Source: Syntrophobacteraceae bacterium (GTDB taxonomy: Bacteria > Desulfobacterota > Syntrophobacteria > Syntrophobacterales > Syntrophobacteraceae). Taken from it: DNA of 34,260 nucleotides. The DNA is taken from the NCBI GenBank assembly GCA_013314815.1, contig JABUEY010000033.1, forward strand, positions 1 through 34,260, in the 5' to 3' direction. Below, piece by piece: positions 24,660-32,253 of the stretch (the stretch's first letter is position 1; each line of letters starts with the position of its first letter). The translations under genes were made by a program, and so were the position numbers. The notes below the pieces were generated by a model. The model was not told the origin of the DNA and searched no databases. It saw nothing but the letters and a program-made list of their open reading frames with translations.

Positions 24660-27239
24660 CTAATAGGAGGCGGTGCGAGTGGTCAGCACGTTGCGAGTCG
24701 AGTCGTAGTTAAGCGTACTGTGAGTAACGTTCGTAACGGTGATCGTGAACGGGCCGGTGCGTCTGCTGGTACCGGACGTGAAAGTGATGGTCCCGCTGGA
24801 GCTGGTGACACCCGAGTAGCTCCCGCTGACCACCCCGCTCCAGGAAATGTAAACCCTGGCGTTTCGGATCAAATTCCCGTTGGCATCCTTGATGGTGACG
24901 GTGCTCCTGCCATAATACTGCGACAATTGTCTCACGACACTCAAGGAGAGATTTCCCACAAAGATCGCATTGGTGGCGGGGGCGGTCACCGTGACGCTTT
25001 GAGAAACGGATCCCGTTGCACCCAGGTTGTCCGTGACGGTCAATGTTACCGTGTAGGTCCCGGCGGCGCCATAGGTGCACTGCGGGTTTCGAGTGGTGGA
25101 GGTCTGCCCGTTCCCGAAATTCCACGCCCAGGACACGATGCTTCCATCGTCCGTCGACTTGTCGGTGAACGTGACCACCAGGTTGGCCGCACTGTACGTG
25201 AAGGCGGCCACCGGGTTCTGGTTTACCGGGGCGGTCACCGTAACGTCTTGAGAAACGGATCCCGTTGCACCCAGGTTGTCCGTGACGGTCAATGTCACTG
25301 TGTAGGTCCCGGCGGCGCCATAGGTGCACTGCGGGTTTCGAGTGGTGGAGGTCTGCCCGTTCCCGAAATTCCACGCCCAGGACACGATGCTTCCATCGTC
25401 CGTCGATTTGTCGGTAAACGTGACCACCAGGTTGGTTGCACTGTAGGTGAAGGCGGCCACCGGGTTCTGGTTTACCGGAGCTGCAACGGTCACTTCCTGG
25501 CTCGCCGTGTTCGTTCCTCCGAGGTCGTCGGTGACGGTGAGACTCACCGTGAAGCTGGTTGAATTCCCCGCATACGTGTGCTGGGGATTCCGGGAAGTGG
25601 AGCTCTGGCCGTCTCCGAAATTCCACGACCACGAAACGATACTGCCGTCGTTGTCCGAGGAGCTGTCGGAAAACGTCACTGTACGATCGGCGGAATTTGC
25701 CGTAAAAGCCGCCTGGGGCAGCTGGTTGACCGTCACTTCTTTGGTCACGCTTCCGGATAGTCCGATGTCGTCGGTTACGGTCAGCGTAACGTTGTATTTT
25801 CCACTCGAGGCATACGTGTGAACAGGATTTGCACTGGTATCACTCTCTCCGTCCCCGAAGTCCCACAACCACGAGACAATGCTTCCATCATCGGTGGACT
25901 TGTCGGAAAAAGTGACGACAGGCCAGGCGAGTTCATGGGAGAAATCGGCATGGGGGTTTTGTTCTTTGGGTTCGAGGCTCTCGACATACTGCAGCGCATT
26001 CAGAGCGTTCACCATCCCGTAGCCGAAGGCGGTATCCTTGCCGGTATAGCCGATATCATCCGCCGTATTGAAAAGGATATCCCGTATTTCCACGTTCGTG
26101 AGCTCGGGCTTTTTGGACTTGATGAGAGCGGCCACTCCCGCCACGTGCGGGCAGGCCATGGACGTACCGGAGTACCAATAGTAGCCGGTGCTGGTGCCGC
26201 TGAACGTGTTCTGAAGGATCTTGTCCGGGTAGCCGTCCCTGTTGTAATCACCGGAGTCACCGCCGGGCGCGGCGATGTCGATGGTAGGGCCGTAGTTGGA
26301 ATAAGACGCCAGCGTGTCATTGCCCGCAGTGGCACTCACGGAAATGGTGTTGGCGTAGGCTGCTGGATAGTGAGGCTTGTTCGTGTTTGAATTCCCGGCT
26401 GCACAGACGAGCAGCACCCCCCTGTTCCAGGCGGAATTGACGGCATCCTCCAGCAGCACGGAAGACGTGGACCCGCCCAGGCTGAGGTTGATGATGCTGG
26501 CTCCATTGTCCACAGCCCAGTTGATACCGTCGATGATCTGGGCATAGGTTCCCGATCCGGACGAGTTGAGCACCTTCACCGGCATGATGGAAGCCTGGAA
26601 GGCCACTCCGCACACCCCTTTCGTGTTGTTGGTAGATTGTGCGATGGTACCGGCCACGTGGGATCCATGCCCGTTGTCGTCGGTGGGGTCATTGTCGTTG
26701 TTGATAAAATCCCACCCGGCGACAAACCTGGTTCTGTCGAAGTCCGTCAGGTTCTGCCGCACTCCCGTATCCACCACCGCCACCGTGACGCCGTCTCCAG
26801 TGGACAGGTCCCAGGCTCCTTCCATGTCGATGCGTTTCAGGTGCCACTGGTACCTGTAATATGTATCGTCGGGGACTCCGAACGCGTAGGCATAGGCATT
26901 CTGTTCGGCGAATTCAACGGAGCTGTCCTTCCTGAGCTTTGCGAGCACAGCCTTCGGACTGGAATGACGAAACAGTGTAAACTTCCCCGCCTTGCGGCTC
27001 TCGCGGACTTTTTTGAGCCCGAACGCTTTTCTGAAGTTTGTTTTCCTGGTCTCTGTAACACCTTTTTTAAACTTGACCAGGATCTCGTCCGGCACCAGGA
27101 CGGGTTTGTCATCAATAACATTTACCTCGACGTCATCGGGCGCGAAGATCTGGGCACCGGCAACGTTTGCCGGTCCTGAAAAGATCAGGACGCTCGCGCC
27201 GATCAATACCAGCCACACTCTTAAAAACCGTGATATCAT
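24660..27239 (-). CDS. Secreted subtilisin-like (S8) protease with four PKD domains
   Basis: An 859-aa exported serine protease. The signal peptide ends near AGAQ at about 30. An N-terminal propeptide-like inhibitor domain follows (PDEILVKFKKGVTETRKTNF to about 118). In the S8 domain Asp157 is in AVVDTG, His191 in NGHGSHVAGT, the oxyanion Asn283 in AAGNSN, and Ser360 in GTSMACPHVAG. From about 429 to 750 there are four PKD domains (WDFGDG or WNFGNG motifs), the last two nearly identical. The C-terminal ~100 residues are an Ig-like domain (STVTIKDANGNLIRNARVYISW). It probably degrades extracellular proteins, with PKD repeats as spacers or binding modules. ATG 27239 has GGAG eight bases upstream. 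Confidence 0.95.
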   Translation of the reverse strand: MISRFLRVWLVLIGASVLIFSGPANVAGAQIFAPDDVEVNVIDDKPVLVPDEILVKFKKGVTETRKTNFRKAFGLKKVRESRKAGKFTLFRHSSPKAVLAKLRKDSSVEFAEQNAYAYAFGVPDDTYYRYQWHLKRIDMEGAWDLSTGDGVTVAVVDTGVRQNLTDFDRTRFVAGWDFINNDNDPTDDNGHGSHVAGTIAQSTNNTKGVCGVAFQASIMPVKVLNSSGSGTYAQIIDGINWAVDNGASIINLSLGGSTSSVLLEDAVNSAWNRGVLLVCAAGNSNTNKPHYPAAYANTISVSATAGNDTLASYSNYGPTIDIAAPGGDSGDYNRDGYPDKILQNTFSGTSTGYYWYSGTSMACPHVAGVAALIKSKKPELTNVEIRDILFNTADDIGYTGKDTAFGYGMVNALNALQYVESLEPKEQNPHADFSHELAWPVVTFSDKSTDDGSIVSWLWDFGDGESDTSANPVHTYASSGKYNVTLTVTDDIGLSGSVTKEVTVNQLPQAAFTANSADRTVTFSDSSSDNDGSIVSWSWNFGDGQSSTSRNPQHTYAGNSTSFTVSLTVTDDLGGTNTASQEVTVAAPVNQNPVAAFTYSATNLVVTFTDKSTDDGSIVSWAWNFGNGQTSTTRNPQCTYGAAGTYTVTLTVTDNLGATGSVSQDVTVTAPVNQNPVAAFTYSAANLVVTFTDKSTDDGSIVSWAWNFGNGQTSTTRNPQCTYGAAGTYTVTLTVTDNLGATGSVSQSVTVTAPATNAIFVGNLSLSVVRQLSQYYGRSTVTIKDANGNLIRNARVYISWSGVVSGSYSGVTSSSGTITFTSGTSRRTGPFTITVTNVTHSTLNYDSTRNVLTTRTASY
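24981..25478. repeat. Two near-identical 249-bp tandem repeats encoding PKD domains 3 and 4
   Basis: GGCGGTCACCGT recurs at 24981 and 25230, and GAGAAACGGATCCC at 25001 and 25250. The period is 249 bp (83 codons). The copies differ at only a few positions, mostly silent, indicating recent duplication or gene conversion. Confidence 0.95.
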
Positions 27240-28027
27240 CCCGTCTGCTCCTTCCTCCTCGCCTTTCCATCCGCCTGGATACGGCCGCTCGATTGAGCCT
27301 GCGTATCGACGATTCCTGTCCTCGCTGCTCATTCTTCATTCGGTCGGTACACCACCACACCAGGCCGGCACCTTGTACCAGTCAAGCTTCCACAGGCATG
27401 CTTCAAGGCGAGCTCCGCCGCCGTGCGGTATGAAAGTATCCCAATAAAAGGAATTGCACGACACGGATGATTGATCCACTTACCAGTGTCTACCTCCAGT
27501 TTTATCGATGTTCGACTGCACTCGAGCCCCAACGCATCCAACCAAAAAGTCGCACCCACGATCGCCAACCGCATGTAACGACCTGTTGTAAGGTTCCATC
27601 GAAGCTTATCCGATTACAACTCGCAACAACTCGTCACGGCTCTGCGACAATGGCTGCTTCTTTGGGATTTCTCTCCCGGCAGATGATTCAAGGTAAATCA
27701 GCCGCAACCGCCGAAGCGGGGACTCGAATCCCGGCAGCAGCCCCCCCCGCAAGCCCCAGGACTCTGCGCGGCTTCCAGCCTCACCGCTCCGGCAGGAAAA
27801 GCATTGCGTTCACTTCGGGCCGGCCGCTTTCTCTTCCAGCACAAAGCACGGCCTTGTAAAAACCGTCACCGGAACAGAGGGCGCCGGAAAGATGTAAAGC
27901 ATCGCCACTACAACCCCGACCATTTCCCCCTGCGGGAATGCAGGCCACACATGCAAGCAGGCACTCCCGGGGGGGAAAGGTTCCTTGTATCTAGGTCGGC
28001 CTGATAAAACGGACCTGTCGGCTTATA
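27240..28027. other. 788-bp spacer between two secreted-protein genes
   Basis: No gene is assigned. An 81-codon minus-strand frame at 27329-27574 (MRLAIVGATFWLDALGLECS...) has no feature I recognise. Bases 27923-27937 and 27965-27978 form a hairpin, with TTTCCCCC/GGGGGAAA outside and CGGGA/TCCCG inside. The right 130 bp may hold the 3' end of the 28-kb gene. Confidence 0.5.
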
Positions 28028-28882
28028 TTAGTTCAACTTACCGCCCAGGTTTACAGGCAGGATCATCAGGCTGCCGACTCCAAGCTGAGCCGAAACCTTT
28101 GCAGGGTGCCCGTTGAAATCGGCTTCGAATTCCTCTTCATCGCTCACGAAGGGCATTCCATGATGATCTTTCGCCTTCAGCCTGGCAAACACGGCGACCG
28201 TATGGTATCCCATCTTCACCTTGGGCTGGACGAAATTGAAGCAACGGGCAGTCAGAGCCTGCTTCATGTCTCTGTGGAAAGCATTCAGCAGGTCGTCACT
28301 TTCATAGGTGAAGCTTGCGGCCGTTCCGCCTTCAACCTCATCGGTGGTGAAACCCGACACTGCAACGCCTTCCTCGTCTTCGACGAGTTGATCGGCTATG
28401 TCATTGCCCAACGCAAGGATTCCCAGGCCATCCTGCTTTTCGTAAGTCACCGCTCCGGGCAGGGCCGGCTTATATTTCCAGCCGTCGAGGACAACGTACT
28501 TCTTCCCGTAATGTCTCCAATACCTCGTCTTGGGATTAAGCACCACCATGACCTCTACGGTTGTATTGCCCAACTGGAAAAGGTCCGTTTCGGCGTCGGC
28601 TCCCAACTGCAGAGGCCCATTGAAGTTGAACAAGAACTGCGAAACCGCCACTTCCATGGCCACAGCGATGGCCAGGCTGGCATTGTAATAGGGGACCTTG
28701 ACCTTCTGGCTCATGATCTGGTACCAGTGATGGCCCGCGGGTACGTCCCTGAGACAGGTGGCCGCGGCAACCGGAACCGTCGGCGGCTTGTAATAGCTTT
28801 TGAGGCCCGCAGCGAAGGCGCTCGGTGCGCTCAGGACCAAAACCACAAGAAGTACCAACGCTATCCTGTATGCTCTCTTCAT
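28028..28882 (-). CDS. Secreted protein of unknown function
   Basis: A 284-aa protein with a clear signal peptide (MKRAYRIALVLLVVLVLSAP, cleavage near SAFAAG) and a mature region of mixed alpha/beta character. Visible features are VPAGHHWYQIMSQKVKVPYY, an aromatic and basic patch (TRYWRHYGKKYVVLDGWKYK) and only two mature-region cysteines. I recognise no family. ATG 28882 follows GGAG by nine bases; the frame is open further to 29068 without a signal peptide at that end. It lies alone between large spacers and is on the same strand as the protease and the sensor. Confidence 0.75.
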   Translation of the reverse strand: MKRAYRIALVLLVVLVLSAPSAFAAGLKSYYKPPTVPVAAATCLRDVPAGHHWYQIMSQKVKVPYYNASLAIAVAMEVAVSQFLFNFNGPLQLGADAETDLFQLGNTTVEVMVVLNPKTRYWRHYGKKYVVLDGWKYKPALPGAVTYEKQDGLGILALGNDIADQLVEDEEGVAVSGFTTDEVEGGTAASFTYESDDLLNAFHRDMKQALTARCFNFVQPKVKMGYHTVAVFARLKAKDHHGMPFVSDEEEFEADFNGHPAKVSAQLGVGSLMILPVNLGGKLN

Positions 28883-29550
28883 CAGCTCTTTCTCCTCTTT
28901 ACTCTTTCGTTTGTTTACTCGACATTCGGATTCGAACAAGTACCGGTCAGTGTGCCGAAACATCCCCCCTTTCCTGTTTGCCCGCAGCGGACCCCTCCAG
29001 TCGCTGCAGGCTGTAATGAGCGAAGAACAACCTGATCTATCGTTCCAGGATACCGTCCGTTCGATCATGATCTGCTCATATCAGACAATAATCAGGCGCA
29101 CATCGAGCACCGGCTGTTGACCAGCATCATGAGTGGTCAGCGGCCGAGTTCTTCCTTTGATCATCGAGAGCTGGAGCTTCAGACAGGCGAGAATATCCAT
29201 CGGGAGCGGTTCAGGATCCAGAATATGGTGTTGCCCTGATATTTTCAAGGAACGTCAAAATTTCAAGAACTAGGGCAAATATTGAATATACGAGAACGAG
29301 CGTATCATGGACGGGTTATCAGTTCGTTGGAAAAATCTTCCGGCCCCTGGTGTCATTTTCATGTTCCAATTTCACGCTTTTTTTCTGATGATTTTTATTT
29401 GGATCTTGCACTCAATGGATCCCGGATTGTTACCTGAACGGTATTCTCAGCGACGGATGGAACCATTCTGTAATGTCAACAAACAATCACAGCGTGTACG
29501 AGATGTCAACGTCAGTAATTTGCAGGGATATTACAGGGTGAATACCTGCA
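28883..29550. other. 668-bp spacer with inverted repeats
   Basis: No gene is supported. A 92-codon plus-strand frame at 29307 lacks a ribosome site. TTGCCCT (29231-29237) and AGGGCAA (29272-29278) form an inverted repeat around two TTTCAAG words. CTGTAATGTC (29468-29477) and GATATTACAG (29527-29536) form another, with one mismatch. Confidence 0.5.
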
Positions 29551-31329
29551 TTATCCAAGACTCCGAAGATAGGAAGCGAGGTTGACACGGGTATGCTGCA
29601 GATCGAGTTTTTTTCTTATGTTCTCCCGGTGGAACATGATCGTTCCCTCGGACAGGTTCAAAAGTGTGGCGATTTCTTTGCTTGTCCTGCCGTCCCTGAT
29701 CAGGTCAGCCACCTTGATTTCCGTGGGTGTGAGATCCGGGTTTGCCTTGGACAGGCGGCCGACGAACTGGGATGTAATGCCTTCGAGCCTCGATTCGAGG
29801 TGGAGCAGGCACTCGGCCTGGTCGGGGCTCAATCGTCCGCTCTTCAGCCTGTTTAAGTAAGGATATACCAACAGCTTCAGGTTATTCAGGATCCCTTCCT
29901 CGAACTCGGCCTTCTCTTCATCCCGCTGCCTCAACAGCACCTTCAGTGCGGTGACGGTCTCTTGCAGGAGTTCGCTGTTGTGCCTGAGAGCCTCCTGCGC
30001 CATCATGCGCGCGACGATGCTCCCCGTATAGGCGGCGATGGTTTCGAGCGCGCTTCGCGTGGCTGCCGGGATTCCCGGCCGGGTGTGGGAACCGACATTG
30101 AGCAGCGCGATGACATTCCCCTCGCATCGCACCGGGATCATGGCGACGGCGGTGAGCTTTTCCTCCTCGATCGCCGGGCCGCACGAATCGAGCACAGCAC
30201 TCTCGCTAGGCCAGTAGGATGGCTCCCCCCTCATTGCCAGCTGAGCTTCGGGTGTCGTCGAATCGTAGCGCGATGCACACTCCACGAACCTGGGAGAGAG
30301 TCCCTTGTGCGAAGCGAGTCGGAATTCGCCGGTCTTGCCGTCTACAAGGTAGATGCCGCCGCTGTCGATCCCCTCCATCTGCAGTGCGACATCGAGTACG
30401 CAGTTCAGGCCTTCGATCGTTTCAGTCGCCGAACCGACGGCAACAGCCAGGTCCCTTTGAAGCCGGAGCAGGGTTTCCGCGTTCTTCCTTTCCGTAATGT
30501 CGGCGGCAATACCGACGGTTCGATCCTCTTCGTCGCCTCCCGTCAAGAGCACGGAACGAGTGTGTATCCACCTTATCGAACCGTCAGTGCGAATGATTCT
30601 GAACTCGAGGTTCATCTCGGCTTCCTGGTTTTCGAACATAAACCTCTCCAGCACCCGCTCCCGGTCATCCGGGTGGACGGAACCCAGGAAAGAACTCGGA
30701 TCCTCATAAAGGCTTTCCCTGCTCCTCCCCCAGATCTCTTCATAGACCGGACCGACATACAGGATTTTTTCGCGACTGCGCACCCAGAAGACCTCGCGCA
30801 GATTGTCCGCCAGGGCCTGAAAAACTTCCTCCCGGCTGAAACACCCCTCGCAGGTTCTCTCCTCCGTGATATCTCGACCCACTGACTGGAACCCGACAAC
30901 GACGCCCTTCTCATCGAATACCGCCAGGTCCATCCACTGCTGCCGGGCAACCCTTCCTTCCGCATCGACCACACGGACTTCGCAAACGGGAGCAGCCGCA
31001 ACGTTCCGGTCGAGGCAGCGCAGGGACGCAATCCGGCGATCCGAAGAGTCCGGGGCATGATCGTGCATGATCCGAAAGAAGTCTTCCCCGACCAGTTCCT
31101 CGTTTGTCCTTTGAAAATGCCGGCAGAAGGCCTCGTTCACAAACAGGATGGTGCCGTCGAGGGCGTATCGGCAGACAAGGTCCGGCCGAAATTCTTCACC
31201 ACCCGCAGCCGCCGCCTCATCATGCGGGTCTTCCGCAGAGGGCCGAGTGTGCTTTGCTGTCTTCCGCCTGGATCGAATCGGATAAAGTTCCCTGGTTTCC
31301 GTCTTCCTTCTCTTTTTCACCGGGTCCAC
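29551..31329 (-). CDS. PAS-PAS-GAF-LuxR (orphan sensor-regulator)
   Basis: A 592-aa cytoplasmic one-component regulator. PAS domain 1 spans about 48-155 (LVCRYALDGTILFVNEAFCRHF), and PAS 2 about 165-285, ending in the PAC motif GIAADITERKNAE. A GAF-like domain spans about 295-440 (MEGIDSGGIYLVDGKTGEFRLAS). A helical linker leads to the LuxR-type HTH at 525-585 (LTPTEIKVADLIRDGRTSKE, then HRENIRKKLDL). No kinase or receiver is present, so ligand sensing and DNA binding share one chain. No transmembrane segment is visible. The start is GTG 31329 without a strong ribosome site; GTG 31320 is an alternative. Its targets are unknown. It may control the neighbouring secreted proteins (inference only). 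Confidence 0.88.
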   Translation of the reverse strand: MDPVKKRRKTETRELYPIRSRRKTAKHTRPSAEDPHDEAAAAGGEEFRPDLVCRYALDGTILFVNEAFCRHFQRTNEELVGEDFFRIMHDHAPDSSDRRIASLRCLDRNVAAAPVCEVRVVDAEGRVARQQWMDLAVFDEKGVVVGFQSVGRDITEERTCEGCFSREEVFQALADNLREVFWVRSREKILYVGPVYEEIWGRSRESLYEDPSSFLGSVHPDDRERVLERFMFENQEAEMNLEFRIIRTDGSIRWIHTRSVLLTGGDEEDRTVGIAADITERKNAETLLRLQRDLAVAVGSATETIEGLNCVLDVALQMEGIDSGGIYLVDGKTGEFRLASHKGLSPRFVECASRYDSTTPEAQLAMRGEPSYWPSESAVLDSCGPAIEEEKLTAVAMIPVRCEGNVIALLNVGSHTRPGIPAATRSALETIAAYTGSIVARMMAQEALRHNSELLQETVTALKVLLRQRDEEKAEFEEGILNNLKLLVYPYLNRLKSGRLSPDQAECLLHLESRLEGITSQFVGRLSKANPDLTPTEIKVADLIRDGRTSKEIATLLNLSEGTIMFHRENIRKKLDLQHTRVNLASYLRSLG

Positions 31330-31417
31330 TTTTCAATCGTACCCGTTCATCGGGTGAGAACCGTGTAACCTGGAAAGAACCCTGCTCATCGACATCAATA
31401 GAGGCCCTCGTGCCGTG

Positions 31418-31476
31418 CCACCTTTTTCCGGTTCTTCTCAGGAGAAGCGTACCCGGACGGTTTTCCAAAAAGGTGG
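31418..31476 (-). promoter_or_regulatory. Long stem-loop in the sensor-gene leader
   Basis: CCACCTTTTT (31418-31427) is the exact complement of AAAAAGGTGG (31467-31476). CTTCTC/GAGAAG lies between as an apical hairpin. It ends about 90 bp before the sensor start on the minus strand. It could be a structured leader or a small mobile-element relic. Confidence 0.5.
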
Positions 31477-31542
31477 AATGCACCCGCAGCATTGTCATTT
31501 CCGCAGGCATAACGCCTCATAATCAAGGGCTCGAAATCCTCC

Positions 31543-31630
31543 CACAGAAACGTCATTCACACACCACGGAGACATCAATGACGCACCACAGAAATGTCAT
31601 TCATGCACCCCAGAAACGTTGATCGAGCCC
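31543..31630. repeat. Four tandem 22-bp imperfect repeats
   Basis: Units start at 31543, 31565, 31587 and 31609 with no gaps. The shared core is CACAGAAACGTCATTCA followed by xGCAC. Units 1 and 3 are closest; units 2 and 4 are more diverged. The array lies 213 bp upstream of the sensor gene. Confidence 0.8.
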
Positions 31631-32028
31631 CGGGAAGGCTGCAGTTGAAGATGAGCCCCGTTGGTCGAAGGCACTGGCCCAGGATCCTTCTTTCTGGTGA
31701 AAAGGCACTGCTGATCAGCTCTATGCATTGCATAGTAATAATCATTGGTCATTGGCGCAATTCACGGCGAGGATGTTTTTCGTACCGATCTAGAAATTCA
31801 GTCTGCTGATATTTCGGACGTACAGAAGGTGTGTTCAAAACAGTGACCGCAGGACGCATCGAAAAGATGCGGACACACCATGCGCGGTCTCCTTCCCATG
31901 TGGATTAAAATCGCGTAATGGGAGCCGCAGACATCAGGAGGCCCCTCAACTATGCAAACAGGGCTGCGAAGATGAAAGAGAGCGTTGGCGGGCTGCCGCG
32001 GAAATCCTCGACAGGCAAAATTCGTCCT

Positions 32029-32088
32029 TCCCGCAAAGCCGGGAACCCGGACTGCACGAGGGTTCCCGGACCCCCGCTTTCGCGGGGG
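32029..32088. repeat. REP-like double hairpin
   Basis: CCGGGAACCC (32039-32048) pairs with GGGTTCCCGG (32060-32069). CCCCCGC (32071-32077) then pairs with GCGGGGG (32082-32088) around TTTC. An alternative TTCCCG/CGGGAA pairing uses the left flank. This is the look of the widespread small palindromic intergenic repeats of Proteobacteria. Confidence 0.75.
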
Positions 32089-32170
32089 CGACGTCTGCAA
32101 GGATTCCGCAACAACCTGCTGAAATGCAGAACGGATCGTTCCTCCAGCGGTCTTGGAGCCGGCTTCTTCC

Positions 32171-32200
32171 TTCGGTCCGGAGTGAACACTCCGGGCCGAA
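32171..32200 (-). terminator. Strong palindrome past the propeller-protein gene (terminator-like, no T-run)
   Basis: TTCGGTCCGGAGTG (32171-32184) pairs with CACTCCGGGCCGAA (32187-32200) with one wobble, about 54 bp past the stop of the gene at 32254. The lack of a T-run makes it a doubtful rho-independent terminator; it may protect the mRNA 3' end. Confidence 0.5.
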
Positions 32201-32253
32201 TTTGTCAGGGTTGCGCTGGTCCGAGACCGCCCTGATCGACCGGTCGAGCGGCT

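Larger units (their letters stand above)
31330..32253. other. 924-bp spacer rich in repeats and hairpins
   Basis: No gene is supported. In order it holds a long inverted repeat (31418-31476), a four-copy 22-bp tandem repeat (31543-31630), a REP-like double hairpin (32029-32088) and a 14-bp stem palindrome (32171-32200). Confidence 0.65.

Noticed and set aside
24660-27239. Plus-strand repeat-rich frame at 24720-25562
   Set aside because: It is the antisense shadow of the PKD repeats; the minus strand has the intact S8 catalytic triad.
27329-27574. 81-codon minus-strand frame in the protease upstream spacer
   Set aside because: It reads somewhat protein-like but has no recognisable family, no clear ribosome site and no supporting context.
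29307-29585. 92-codon plus-strand frame with one hydrophobic segment
   Set aside because: There is no ribosome site, it overlaps the end of the sensor gene, and its composition resembles translated spacer DNA.
31220-31510. 96-codon minus-strand frame overlapping the sensor start
   Set aside because: It is out of frame with the sensor and built on the inverted repeat. Frame-shifted fusion to the sensor was considered, but nothing indicates it.
31543-31630. CRISPR array
   Set aside because: The 22-bp units are directly contiguous without unique spacers, and no cas gene is present.
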